Source: Chryseobacterium camelliae
GTDB taxonomy: Bacteria > Bacteroidota > Bacteroidia > Flavobacteriales > Weeksellaceae
NCBI RefSeq assembly: GCF_002770595.1
Contig: NZ_CP022986.1
Coordinates: 3,782,001-3,846,000, forward strand
Length of the DNA stretch: 64,000 nucleotides
Direction: 5' to 3'
A program made the position numbers and the translations under genes. Of this stretch, positions 1-7,800 are shown piece by piece. Under the pieces are notes generated by a model. The model did no database searches. It saw nothing but the letters and a program-made list of their open reading frames with translations, and had not been told where the DNA came from. Within the stretch, counting starts at the first letter, position 1, and each line of letters begins with the position of its first letter.

Positions 1-2
1 TC

Positions 3-1031
3 AATGCCCAGAACCTTCCGGACCAGCTGGTTGCCAACGGCTGGAATACCCTGCTGCCGATCGGTGAATATACCGAAAGCAGCCCGGATAATTCCTCATG
101 GGAAGGTCTTTTGGGAAGCGCTAAAACACCAACGTTCCCGTACAGCAACCTGGCAAAGGATTACCAGGCTAAAAAAGACAATATCCGGTATACGCCTTTC
201 GGCAATACCCTTACCCTGAAACTGGCAGAGGCTTCTATCGCCGGAGAACAGCTGGGTGCGGATCAGATCACCGATTTCCTGGCCATCAACCTCGCGTCTA
301 CCGATTATGCAGGGCACAAATACGGTCCTAATTCCATTGAAGTGGAAGACGTCTATCTAAGGCTGGACCGTGATCTTGCCCAGTTCTTTAACTATCTGGA
401 CACAAAAGTAGGAAAGGGGAAATATACCATTTTCCTTTCTGCTGACCATGGCGGAGCCCACTCTGAAGGTTTCCTGCTGGAACATAAAATCAATACCGGC
501 TTCTTCGGGGAAACCACCCAAAAGGACATCAACCTGAAGCTGAAAGAAAAATTCGGGGTAGACAACCTGATCAATGCTATTGATAATTACCAGGTTTATT
601 TTGACCGAAAGCTCCTGGCTGAGCATCAACTGAAGCTGGAAGAAGTCGTGGATTTTGCCGTAACCGAGATCGAGAAAGATCCTACAGACCTTTATGCCGT
701 ATCTGTGCTGAAAGTGCAGCAGGCTACCATTCCTGAACCGATCAAGCAAAGGATCATCAACGGGATCAACAGGCAGCGCAGCGGGGATATCCAGCTGGTC
801 GCACACGATTCCATGCTGCCTTCTTACGCCAAAACCGGAACATCACACAGTGTATGGAATTCTTATGACTCACATATCCCCCTGATCTTTATGGGGTGGG
901 GAATAGAGCATGGAGAAAGCAACAAAGCCTATAACATGACGGATATTGCGCCTACGGTTTCTGCACTGCTAAGGATCCAGTTCCCAAGCGGGAATATCGG
1001 GAATCCTATCACGGAAGTGATCGGCAGATAG
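3..1031 (+). CDS. pafA: PafA-type alkaline phosphatase, 5'-truncated by window edge
   Basis: C-terminal 342 residues of a type I phosphodiesterase/alkaline phosphatase superfamily enzyme that releases phosphate from monoesters in the periplasm. The frame is open from base 3, so the start, signal peptide and nucleophile Thr region lie upstream of the window. Zn-ligand motifs are visible: an Asp and His in STDYAGHKYG, the Asp-His pair in SADHGG, and a late His in DSHIPLIFMG. This arrangement is that of PafA from Elizabethkingia/Flavobacterium, known as a phosphate-irrepressible phosphatase. The TDIAPTVSALL segment near the end is also typical of the superfamily. A hairpin terminator follows directly. 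Family assignment is firm; the pafA symbol is by resemblance. Confidence 0.88.
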   Translation, partial: NAQNLPDQLVANGWNTLLPIGEYTESSPDNSSWEGLLGSAKTPTFPYSNLAKDYQAKKDNIRYTPFGNTLTLKLAEASIAGEQLGADQITDFLAINLASTDYAGHKYGPNSIEVEDVYLRLDRDLAQFFNYLDTKVGKGKYTIFLSADHGGAHSEGFLLEHKINTGFFGETTQKDINLKLKEKFGVDNLINAIDNYQVYFDRKLLAEHQLKLEEVVDFAVTEIEKDPTDLYAVSVLKVQQATIPEPIKQRIINGINRQRSGDIQLVAHDSMLPSYAKTGTSHSVWNSYDSHIPLIFMGWGIEHGESNKAYNMTDIAPTVSALLRIQFPSGNIGNPITEVIGR

Positions 1032-1051
1032 ATAACAGGTAATATGAAATG

Positions 1052-1086
1052 AAAATCCTTAGCTTCAGCGGCTAAGGATTTTTTAT
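1052..1086. terminator. bidirectional hairpin terminator
   Basis: AAATCCTTAGC and GCTAAGGATTT form an 11-bp stem with a 7-base loop, followed by T on the plus strand and preceded by A. It lies between the convergent phosphatase and Crp/Fnr genes and can serve both. Confidence 0.8.
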
Positions 1087-1087
1087 G

Positions 1088-1684
1088 TTAATAATAGATT
1101 TTACTGTTGTCGAGCCTCACCAGCTTTTCACGTTCCATTTTCTTGATGGTCCGGATCACCGTCTCGGTGCGCAATCCGGTAAGGGAGGCTAATTGCTGAC
1201 GTGTATACGGGATAAAGAACGAATAAGGTTCTTTATAGCCGAAATAAACCTTGATATGATCGAAGAATTTTTTCAGCCTGGAAAAAGGATTCATCATAGA
1301 AAGCGGGGCAGACATCACATATTTATAATGCATCCTGTCTGCCGTATAATTGTAGACGCTCAGCATAAGGCTGGGCTTTTGGGTAACAAGATCATGGAAC
1401 CTGTTTTTTTCTATTTTAATAATGTCGCATTCCGTTACGGCAATCGCATTAATTGCATATTCCTTATCTGTAAAAAGATACGTTTCGGCAAAGCAATGAC
1501 CTTCAAAAGGAAGCCCGTGGATAAATTCTTTACCATCTTCATGAAAATTGGTCAGTTTAACCGTCCCGGTCCTGATCTGAAAATAAAATTTTGTAGAGCT
1601 CCCTTCGTGAAAGATAAATTCGCCTGGTTTATAATTCTGGGTTTTTGCTCCATGAGAAAACAGCAAGTTTTCACAAATTACCAT
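1088..1684 (-). CDS. Crp/Fnr family transcriptional regulator
   Basis: A 198-residue regulator with an N-terminal cyclic-nucleotide-binding-like beta-roll (about residues 15-110, with PGEFIFHEGSS typical of the fold) and a C-terminal winged helix (about 145-198, TRQQLASLTGLRTETVIRTI as recognition helix region). No cysteine cluster of Fnr type is present, and the cAMP-contacting Arg/Ser signature of E. coli Crp is not obvious, so the ligand is unknown. It is a single gene, convergent with the phosphatase. Its upstream 136 bases, before the barstar terminator hairpin, would hold its promoter. Targets cannot be read from the sequence. Confidence 0.85.
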   Translation of the reverse strand: MVICENLLFSHGAKTQNYKPGEFIFHEGSSTKFYFQIRTGTVKLTNFHEDGKEFIHGLPFEGHCFAETYLFTDKEYAINAIAVTECDIIKIEKNRFHDLVTQKPSLMLSVYNYTADRMHYKYVMSAPLSMMNPFSRLKKFFDHIKVYFGYKEPYSFFIPYTRQQLASLTGLRTETVIRTIKKMEREKLVRLDNSKIYY

Positions 1685-1820
1685 ATGTGTTGTATTATTT
1701 CTATAAAGGTATTAAATAAATATTATGTTAAGCAAATAATAATGTACCACAGAAGTGCCACTTGTGTTTAAAATTTTCCCATTTGATGCTGGTTTCACTG
1801 CCTATTATTCTCCAAAATAG

Positions 1821-1850
1821 AAGCGGTCTTCCCATCCGGGAAGACCGCTT
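1821..1850 (-). terminator. strong hairpin downstream of barstar
   Basis: AAGCGGTCTTCCC and GGGAAGACCGCTT form a perfect 13-bp stem around a 4-base loop, 24 bases past the barstar stop on the minus strand. The following minus-strand sequence contains a short T tract (ttctatttt). Confidence 0.75.
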
Positions 1851-1873
1851 ATGTGAAGGAAGAATTGAGTCAG

Positions 1874-2167
1874 TTATTCTTCATCCTCATCTTCATATTG
1901 TTCGAGGTAATAGCTGAACGTGAAACCCTCTACTTCTTCCTCTGCTTCTTCCAGCGTAGCAAGAAGGTCTTCAAAGGTTTCCAGCTGGTCCACCGTCATA
2001 TTAACGAATTCCAGGTTCAGCGGCATTTCCATTCCGCCCGTAATGATGTCGTACAGTGCATCCAGGTTATTCCCGAAATACTCCGGGAGCGTGCACTTTT
2101 CCTTCAGTTGCGCATAGAAGTCTTCATCATCTCCTATATCGCTGAAATCAATATATATATTCTTCAT
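1874..2167 (-). CDS. barstar family ribonuclease inhibitor
   Basis: A 97-residue acidic protein matching barstar, the tight-binding inhibitor that plugs the barnase active site. Recognisable are the LPEYFGNNLDALYD helix (barstar helix 2, containing the Asp residues that contact barnase) and a long run of acidic residues at the C terminus. The start ATG is followed by a typical barstar first strand (KNIYIDFSDIG). It is the last gene of a minus-strand group with a barnase-like nuclease upstream, separated from it only by a broken metalloprotease gene. The inhibitor is inferred to protect the producer cytoplasm against its own nuclease. Family identity is certain; pairing is inferred from position. 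Confidence 0.92.
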   Translation of the reverse strand: MKNIYIDFSDIGDDEDFYAQLKEKCTLPEYFGNNLDALYDIITGGMEMPLNLEFVNMTVDQLETFEDLLATLEEAEEEVEGFTFSYYLEQYEDEDEE

Positions 2168-2168
2168 A

Positions 2169-2590
2169 TCAGATAATTTTCCAGTTTTTATTCATTAAAA
2201 AAGTCTGGCACTTCCGGCAGAAACCCGTCTCTTCATCCGTCGGGTTCTTACCTTCTGCACTCCTCATAAAACATGTTTTTACAGGGCAGTGCTGTAGTCC
2301 CTGTGTATGGCCGAGCTCATGAACGGCTATTTTAAAAAGCTGTTCGTCAGTCTTATTTTTGCTCAGCCGGAATGAAGACGCTATACATGCATTTCCGGGT
2401 CTGTAGCCCAGGCCCATGATGCCGAAATCCCTGATGTCCCCTTTGGAGTAGACGTAAGGCCGATCACGACGGTCCTTTCAGGATGTATGTCCTTAACGGC
2501 TGAACCGCAATAATTAAAGGCTTGTCCTTACCGGCTTTTTCATGGTCTCCCGAACACGATAGAAACAGAATCAGGAACGAAAATCCTCAT
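2169..2590 (-). pseudogene. archaemetzincin-like zinc protease, disrupted by frameshifts
   Basis: The open 3' part (from ATG at 2417) carries HELGHTQGLQHC, then a C-F-M and a closing CRKC. This is the HExxHxxGxxHC...CxM...CxxC pattern of archaemetzincins. Upstream coding similarity continues but jumps frame: Y-V-Y-S-K-G-D-I-R-D-F-G-I precedes the Met at 2417; V-K-D-I-H-P-E-R-T-V-V-I-G lies in a second frame ending near 2457; and a lipoprotein-like leader F-L-I-L-F-L-S-C-S-G-D followed by L-I-I-A-V-Q-P lies in a third frame ending near 2493. The likely ATG at 2588-2590 needs one more indel near 2575. Three single-base indels in about 170 bases, while both neighbours are intact, point to a decaying gene. 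Local sequencing error is the alternative. Confidence 0.75.
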
Positions 2591-2651
2591 ACATACGGCC
2601 AGAGGCTGATAACGATCTTTCCGAAAATCAGCCCGCTGTGTTTCAAAAACA

Positions 2652-3152
2652 TTATTGCTTTTTAAAGCTTTTGTAATGGTCTTTGGTCAGATAAACATCT
2701 CCGTCCCGGGTAAAAACAATCCGGTCAGCATTTCTGCCGCCGCAATGGTAATTGACATCGGCTTCATAATACTCGGCTCCCTGCGGAAGGCTCCCTTCAC
2801 GGTTCCCGAAACGGTCGCCTCCAATGGCTTTTCCCGGTAATATCTCACAGAGGTTTCCCTGAGAAGGATTCCAGCCTTTTGCCCTGGCTTCTTTCTTAGT
2901 GATATAATAGTCCGGCAGCCGGTGGTTCTGTTGTATATATCGGGTGACGGTCTGATCCCGGGTGAGCTCCTCAATGGATTGCTGAAAAGTTCCATCAGTT
3001 TCAGGACTTCCGGACATGCTTCCGTATTCAACCGATGCCGTATGGGAACGGTTGATGCTTCCGTTTTTAAAAGAAGTAATACCGTACATCAGCAGCATAC
3101 CTGCCGCGAAACCTGCCAGTATAAAGAAAAGTGACCTTGTTTTACCGTTCAT
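2652..3152 (-). CDS. secreted or membrane-anchored barnase-like ribonuclease
   Basis: A 166-residue protein: an N-terminal hydrophobic segment (about residues 7-26) that could be a signal peptide or anchor, a 30-residue linker, then a complete barnase/RNase N1 domain (about 55-166). It aligns by eye along the whole of Bacillus barnase: LPDYYITKKEARAKGW, PGKAIGGDRFGNREG, YEADVNY (general base Glu), GRNADRIVF (catalytic Arg pair) and TKDHYKSF (general acid His). All key active-site residues are therefore present and the enzyme should cleave RNA. Cysteines in NLCEI and YHCGG could form a disulfide, consistent with export. The cognate inhibitor is presumably the barstar 500 bases downstream. Confidence 0.93.
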   Translation of the reverse strand: MNGKTRSLFFILAGFAAGMLLMYGITSFKNGSINRSHTASVEYGSMSGSPETDGTFQQSIEELTRDQTVTRYIQQNHRLPDYYITKKEARAKGWNPSQGNLCEILPGKAIGGDRFGNREGSLPQGAEYYEADVNYHCGGRNADRIVFTRDGDVYLTKDHYKSFKKQ

Positions 3153-3230
3153 GTATTTTAAATTAAAAGTAAGGCAATATAGCAGTTTCCTGGATTTTTG
3201 TCAAACTTTTATACAGATATCGGATACCTG

Positions 3231-4022
3231 TTATTGCCTCCACTCCTCCGGAATGTCACAAACCGGGATAGGCACCATTTTGTGGCGTGCCGCTTTATGC
3301 ATCCTGTCAAAGATCATAAATACCTCTTTGTCGCGCCCTTCGTATTCTTCAACAGCTTTAGTGCCGTATTCCTTCTGTATTTTTTCCAGTTCCGGATAGG
3401 TGGCGCCAATCTGGTCTTCATCAGTCCTCTCCGCATCCCATAATCCATCGGTTGGAATTGCATTCTTAATGCTTTCGATCAGGTCCAGGGCTCCGGCCAG
3501 CTGGTACACTTCCGTTTTGTACAGGTCTGCAATAGGGGAGACATCTACACCGCCATCACCGTATTTGGTATAAAATCCGATCCCGAAATCCTCCACCTTG
3601 TTTCCGGTACCGCACACAAGCAGCCCGTGAAGCTGTCCGAAATAATACAGCGTCAGCATCCTGAACCTGGACCTGGTGTTAGCAAGCGCTAAATTGTTGT
3701 TGGCATTTCCCTCCGCATGATCGCTGACAATGCCTTCAAAGCTTTCAAAAACCGGGGTCAGGTTTACCGTATGGCCTTTTACATTCGGAAACCTTCTTTT
3801 AAGATCCTCAATATGTTCTTGGGCGCGGTTCACCTGGTCGGCTTTCTGGCGGATCGGCATTTCAATAAGGAGGACATCCAGCCCTGTCATGGCGCAGAGT
3901 GTGGAAACCACTCCGGAATCCACGCCTCCGGAAACGCCGATAACGTATCCTTTCACATTGGCCTTTACGGCGTACTCCTTCAGCCAGTTGACAATATGGT
4001 CTATGATTTTCTGTGTCTGCAT
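3231..4022 (-). CDS. nadE: ammonia-dependent NAD+ synthetase
   Basis: A 263-residue cytoplasmic enzyme converting deamido-NAD+ to NAD+ with ATP and ammonia, the last step of NAD synthesis. The N-type ATP pyrophosphatase P-loop is GVSGGVDSG near residue 30, and the family block GTGNKVEDFGIGFYTKYGDG is complete. There is no glutaminase domain, so it is the short NH3-dependent form. The start chosen is ATG at 4022 (MQTQKII); the 24 codons of open frame upstream are not typical of the family. It is divergent from gldB, a nadE-gldB-gldC neighbourhood also known in other flavobacteria. Confidence 0.93.
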   Translation of the reverse strand: MQTQKIIDHIVNWLKEYAVKANVKGYVIGVSGGVDSGVVSTLCAMTGLDVLLIEMPIRQKADQVNRAQEHIEDLKRRFPNVKGHTVNLTPVFESFEGIVSDHAEGNANNNLALANTRSRFRMLTLYYFGQLHGLLVCGTGNKVEDFGIGFYTKYGDGGVDVSPIADLYKTEVYQLAGALDLIESIKNAIPTDGLWDAERTDEDQIGATYPELEKIQKEYGTKAVEEYEGRDKEVFMIFDRMHKAARHKMVPIPVCDIPEEWRQ

Positions 4023-4230
4023 GATATGTATATTTTTGTTATTTGAATTTTTTAGTTGGTTTCTTAAGGTAAGCTGATATTCTGTTCCGATCAATTACAT
4101 GGAAAAGAAGTGCCAAAATTCCCATGGCATCGGATCTGAAGAATATAAAAAAAGACGACCGGAATCAGGTTTTTAAGATATTTACTAACAGTTGTCCACA
4201 TTGAGTTCCGAATTCTTCAAATTATTCATC

Positions 4231-4350
4231 TTATATTTTTCTGTTAATGATCACGGGCTGCACGGCAGGTCCGTTTAAGCCTTTCAAATATACTGCTAAG
4301 TCTTCAATTATCCGTGCATCTAATGGCTGAATTTCTTTCTGAAAAGCCAT
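4231..4350 (-). CDS. possible 39-residue protein
   Basis: An ATG-started frame of 39 codons ending in TAA, inside the nadE-gldB intergenic region. The peptide begins MAFQKEIQPLDARI and ends LNGPAVQPVIINRKI. Composition is protein-like: mixed polar and hydrophobic residues with an amphipathic helix-like first half (IIEDLAVYLKGL). Codons resemble those of neighbouring genes. I do not recognise a family. No clear -7 box was found upstream, so expression is uncertain. It could equally be a chance frame. Confidence 0.35.
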   Translation of the reverse strand: MAFQKEIQPLDARIIEDLAVYLKGLNGPAVQPVIINRKI

Positions 4351-4473
4351 TGTAATATGGTAAAATTAAAAGAATCAGATAAAAAGATTTTTTTGATATA
4401 CAGACTTGTGCAATCGCTGGTACCCTACCGATGAGAAATATTTATTTTTTAGCATTATATGATGTGTAATACG

Positions 4474-4481
4474 TATTTTTG
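4474..4481 (+). promoter_or_regulatory. Bacteroidota -7 box for gldB
   Basis: TATTTTTG fits TAnnTTTG. Transcription would begin about base 4487, leaving a short leader before ATG 4505 and almost none before ATG 4490. Confidence 0.5.
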
Positions 4482-4504
4482 CGCCTTAAATGCCTATCAG
4501 ACTC

Positions 4505-5485
4505 ATGAAAATTTTAAGAATTTCCGCACTTGCATTACTTATGGCTGCCGGATTGGTTTCCTGCAAAAAAGAATCCGGTAACCAATGGGACGTAGAACTT
4601 AAAAATCCGGTTGAAAAAGTAGAAGTGACCGATATTTCAAAGGAATTTTATGATCCTAAGGTTTCCCTGGAGAAGTTCAAAGCAGAATTCCCATGGTTCC
4701 AGGGAACGGTCACTGATGAAGACTACGTTAAAAGAAGGTCGGATGCCAACGAAATTAAAATCTATAAGGAAGCGGCAGCTAAAATAGACCGGCAGAAACT
4801 GGAAAAAGACCTGGGAGAGCTGTTTTCCCACATCCGGTACTATTTCCCGAAATTCAAAGCTCCCAAGGTATATCTGTTTTCATCTGCACTCCAGATGGTG
4901 CAGGACCCGATCATCTATGATGCGCAGGGAAACCAGGTGTTCATTGATATCACAGGGTTTATGGGGGATGGCAATGCCCATTACAAAGGGCTTGAGCTGT
5001 ACTTCCAGAAATCCATGAACCCGCAGAATATCGTTCCTAAAGTATCCCTGATTTTTGCGGAAAATACCGTTCCGCCGTCAGCGGACCACCAGAAGTTTAT
5101 CGATCAGCTGGTTTACAACGGGAAACTGATGGTCCTGCAGGATGCTTTCCTTCCCGGTTATCCGGATTACCTGAAAATAAACTATACCCAGAAACAGTAT
5201 GAATGGGCAAAAAGCAATGAAGCCAACATCTGGAATTATTTCGTGGAAAGCAACCTGATTTTCAGTGAAGATCCCAGGTTAGCGGGACGCTTTATTTCGC
5301 CCGGGCCTTTTTCAAAGTTCTACACCGAAATTGATAATGAATCTTCTCCACAGATCGGAATTTTCACCGGATGGCAGATCTGCAAAGCCTACCTGAAACA
5401 GAAACCGGATACCCAGCTGACCGATTTCCTGAAAATGGATGCCACCACAATTTTTAATGCGTCCGGATATAAACCTAAAAATTAA
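4505..5485 (+). CDS. gldB: gliding motility lipoprotein GldB
   Basis: A lipoprotein of about 326 residues with a signal peptide ending in a lipobox (AAGLVSC). It matches GldB of Flavobacterium johnsoniae, an envelope component required for gliding and for T9SS-linked functions; its biochemical role is unresolved. Landmarks are EFPWFQGTVTDEDY and the metalloprotease-like but HExxH-lacking core (VFIDITGFMGDGNAHYKG). I prefer ATG 4505, which gives a standard lipoprotein leader and a short 5' leader after the promoter box; ATG 4490 is also in frame. gldC follows after a terminator and a separate promoter. Chryseobacteria often do not glide, so its role here is probably envelope or T9SS maintenance. 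Confidence 0.92.
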   Translation: MKILRISALALLMAAGLVSCKKESGNQWDVELKNPVEKVEVTDISKEFYDPKVSLEKFKAEFPWFQGTVTDEDYVKRRSDANEIKIYKEAAAKIDRQKLEKDLGELFSHIRYYFPKFKAPKVYLFSSALQMVQDPIIYDAQGNQVFIDITGFMGDGNAHYKGLELYFQKSMNPQNIVPKVSLIFAENTVPPSADHQKFIDQLVYNGKLMVLQDAFLPGYPDYLKINYTQKQYEWAKSNEANIWNYFVESNLIFSEDPRLAGRFISPGPFSKFYTEIDNESSPQIGIFTGWQICKAYLKQKPDTQLTDFLKMDATTIFNASGYKPKN

Positions 5486-5496
5486 ACTCCCATCAT

Positions 5497-5523
5497 AAAA
5501 CCTTCTTTACGGAGGTTTTTTTA
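5497..5523 (+). terminator. hairpin terminator after gldB
   Basis: AAACCT and AGGTTT arms around a small loop followed by a T run, 12 bases past the gldB stop. Confidence 0.65.
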
Positions 5524-5629
5524 TGCCGAATTTAAAAGGCTCCTCTATTGTTATCCTTTGCCAGATCATCACAGAGGGGGAAATTATAGTCTTAACAGGT
5601 TTTCTTGGTGAAGATAATCGCATGGAAAT

Positions 5630-5660
5630 TTTGGATAAGCTCAAGAAGTATTTAACTTTG
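5630..5660 (+). promoter_or_regulatory. promoter for gldC (-33 TTTG, -7 TAACTTTG)
   Basis: TTTG at 5630-5633 and TAACTTTG at 5653-5660 are 19 bases apart, a full match to the Bacteroidota housekeeping consensus TTTG-N19-TAnnTTTG. Together with the terminator upstream, it indicates that gldC is transcribed apart from gldB. Confidence 0.75.
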
Positions 5661-5679
5661 CTTAAATTTAAAATTGGAT

Positions 5680-6006
5680 ATGAGAAAAACTCAGATAACG
5701 ATAGATGTTGAGCTGGATGAAAACCACATCCCGGAAAACATCACCTGGAATGCACAGGACGGCGGAATAGAAAAAGAAGAGACCAAAGCGACCATGATCT
5801 CCGTATGGGATGACAAAACGATGGAAGCACTGCGGATCGACTTATGGACCAAGGAAATGCCTGTAGACCAGATGAAGATGTTCATCCATCAGATCCTGGT
5901 TTCTCTGGGAAATACATACCAGCGTGCTACCGGAGAAGAGGATGTAGCCCAGTGGATGGAGGAGATCGCAGAGGAATTTGCGGTAAAATCGGCAATAAAA
6001 ATGTAA
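5680..6006 (+). CDS. gldC: gliding motility protein GldC
   Basis: A 108-residue soluble protein matching GldC, which in F. johnsoniae supports but is not essential for gliding. It has no signal peptide or membrane segment, so a cytoplasmic location is expected. Conserved stretches are ITIDVELDENHIPENI near the start and the WTKEMPVDQMKMFIHQ helix. The start is ATG 5680 (MRKTQITIDV); a TTG two codons upstream is less likely. Its placement directly after gldB is the conserved flavobacterial order. The molecular function is unknown in any species. Confidence 0.9.
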   Translation: MRKTQITIDVELDENHIPENITWNAQDGGIEKEETKATMISVWDDKTMEALRIDLWTKEMPVDQMKMFIHQILVSLGNTYQRATGEEDVAQWMEEIAEEFAVKSAIKM

Positions 6007-6090
6007 ATAGTACTATAACAATCTAAAAATGTAATAATGTAACGATGATTGCCCGACTGTTACATGCATACATTGGTAAATTATAACGTT

Positions 6091-7230
6091 ATGAATTTCA
6101 ACACCAAAGTAATACACGGGGGACAGCACCACGAATCGGCTACCGGTTCCGTGAATGTTCCCGTTTTCCTGACTTCAACATTTGCTCAGAAAAGCCCTGG
6201 AGTACATTCCGGATATGAATATTCCAGAGCGGCCAATCCTACCAGACAGGCTCTGGAAGATTCCCTGGCCAGCATTGAAAACGGCGCCAGAGGCCTTGCC
6301 TTCGGTTCCGGACTTGCGGCAATCGACTGTGTGCTTAAACTGCTTAATCCCGGCGATGAGGTGATTGCCGTAGATGACCTTTACGGCGGTACGTACAGGA
6401 TGTTTACCCGCCTTTTTGAAAAGTATCAACTGAAGTTCACCTTCGTAAATTTCGATGATGTTTCAAAAATTGCAGATAAGATTACGGGAAATACGCGTCT
6501 GATCTGGGTAGAAACCCCTACCAATCCGCTGATGAAATTAGTGGACATTAAAGCGGTAGTGGACATGGCGAAAGGAAAAGACATCCTGGTTGCTGTTGAC
6601 AATACGTTTGCTACGCCTTACCTTCAGAGGCCTATCGATATGGGAGCGGATATTGTGATGCATTCTGCCACCAAATACCTGGGAGGGCATTCGGATGTCA
6701 TTGCCGGAGCGCTGATCGCGAAAGATGCCGAACTGGGCGAAAAATTACACTTTATCCAGTTTGCAAGCGGCGGAATTCTCGGGCCGCATGATTCGTACCT
6801 GGTGCTGAGAGGGATCAAAACCCTTGCATTACGGGTTCAGCGGCATTCTGAAAACGGAATGGCGGTAGCGGAATACCTGGAATCCCATCCTGCTGTGGAC
6901 AGAGTGATTTATCCGGGACTAAAATCCCATCCGCAATATGAACTGGCAAAATCCCAGATGAAGGATTTCGGAGGGATGGTTTCATTTACCTTTAAATCCG
7001 GTAAAAAAGAAGATGCCATCAATTTCCTTGAGAAGCTGAAAGTATTTACCCTTGCAGAATCTTTGGGCGGAGTGGAATCTCTGGCCAATCACCCGGCATT
7101 GATGACACACGCTTCCATTCCGGCTGAAAAACGTGCGGAGCTGGGCATCACCGATGACCTGGTACGTTTAAGTGTAGGTATCGAAGATGCAGAAGACCTG
7201 ATCGCTGATCTGGAAAGAGCATTTTCTTAA
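6091..7230 (+). CDS. cystathionine gamma-synthase/lyase family PLP enzyme
   Basis: A 379-residue cytosolic enzyme of the Cys/Met metabolism PLP family. The Schiff-base lysine is in HSATKYLGGHSDVIAG near residue 197, with phosphate contacts in YEYSRAANPTR and SGLAAI. Such enzymes either join O-acyl-homoserine with cysteine (transsulfuration toward methionine) or cleave cystathionine to cysteine. The sequence cannot decide between them, since the two groups share all motifs visible here. The start is ATG 6091 (MNFNTKVIHGG), which is conserved in position; the 14 codons upstream are not family-like. It is monocistronic, followed by an inverted repeat that may act as its terminator. Confidence 0.9.
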   Translation: MNFNTKVIHGGQHHESATGSVNVPVFLTSTFAQKSPGVHSGYEYSRAANPTRQALEDSLASIENGARGLAFGSGLAAIDCVLKLLNPGDEVIAVDDLYGGTYRMFTRLFEKYQLKFTFVNFDDVSKIADKITGNTRLIWVETPTNPLMKLVDIKAVVDMAKGKDILVAVDNTFATPYLQRPIDMGADIVMHSATKYLGGHSDVIAGALIAKDAELGEKLHFIQFASGGILGPHDSYLVLRGIKTLALRVQRHSENGMAVAEYLESHPAVDRVIYPGLKSHPQYELAKSQMKDFGGMVSFTFKSGKKEDAINFLEKLKVFTLAESLGGVESLANHPALMTHASIPAEKRAELGITDDLVRLSVGIEDAEDLIADLERAFS

Positions 7231-7241
7231 TATACAACTTA

Positions 7242-7291
7242 ATAACTTTGTCAAAGTTATATTTTACCGCTTATAACTTTGACAAGGTTTT
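7242..7291. repeat. paired inverted-repeat element
   Basis: ATAACTTTG-T-CAAAGTTAT is a perfect 19-base palindrome at 7242-7260. A related arm, TATAACTTTGACAAGGTTTT, follows at 7272-7291. The GACAAGGTTT core resembles one arm of the long palindrome at 20882-20920. It lies between two plus-strand genes and may be a dispersed palindromic repeat or a terminator for the upstream gene. Confidence 0.6.
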
Positions 7292-7300
7292 ACCTATACC

Positions 7301-7747
7301 ATGACAAGAAAAGCAACCCTTCAGGATATCGGGCAGCTGTCTGAATTATTCGATCAGTACAGGATTTTTTACCATAAAACTTCAGATGTTCCGGCGGCTG
7401 AACAGTTTTTAACTGAAAGAATCGAAAACGGAGATTCCAAAATTTTTGTTGCTGAAATCGAAGAGAGACTGGTCGGTTTTGTGCAGCTTTATCCTTTGTT
7501 TTCTTCTACCAGAATGAAGCGTTACTGGCTACTGAACGATTTATTTGTTAATGAAAGTTACCGTGGAAAGGGATTTTCAAAAGAACTGATTGAACAGGCA
7601 AAAGAAATAGCACAATCAACGGATGCCTGCGGAATTCTTCTGGAAACCGGAAAATCCAACGACATCGGAAACAAACTATATCCCAGCTGCGGCTTTGAAC
7701 TTTATGATGAAGTCAATTTTTACGAATGGACAAATTATAGAGATTAA
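7301..7747 (+). CDS. GNAT family N-acetyltransferase
   Basis: A 148-residue acetyl-CoA-dependent acetyltransferase. The acetyl-CoA-binding motif A reads LLNDLFVNESYRGKGFSKEL with the R-G-K-G pyrophosphate loop near residue 92. The C-terminal YPSCGFELYDEVNFYEW is motif B, with Tyr as possible general acid. The acceptor substrate is unknown; small-molecule amine substrates are common for this subgroup. A DinB gene follows 53 bases on, perhaps co-transcribed. Confidence 0.88.
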   Translation: MTRKATLQDIGQLSELFDQYRIFYHKTSDVPAAEQFLTERIENGDSKIFVAEIEERLVGFVQLYPLFSSTRMKRYWLLNDLFVNESYRGKGFSKELIEQAKEIAQSTDACGILLETGKSNDIGNKLYPSCGFELYDEVNFYEWTNYRD

Positions 7748-7800
7748 ATGATCAATTCTGAATTTAAAATTGCTCATGGCTCATTACCTATTATATAAAC

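Larger units (their letters stand above)
4023..4489. other. 467-base nadE-gldB divergent intergenic region
   Basis: It holds a possible 39-codon gene on the minus strand (4231-4350) and a gldB promoter box at 4474-4481. The remainder is AT-rich and shows no further structure that I can support. Confidence 0.5.

Noticed and set aside
357..806. Long minus-strand frame inside the phosphatase gene
   Set aside because: It is antisense to a conserved catalytic region, and its translation has no domain-like character.
1193..1771. 192-codon plus-strand frame opposite the Crp/Fnr gene
   Set aside because: The minus strand encodes a clear regulator, and the antisense translation is Cys/Ile-rich without any motif.
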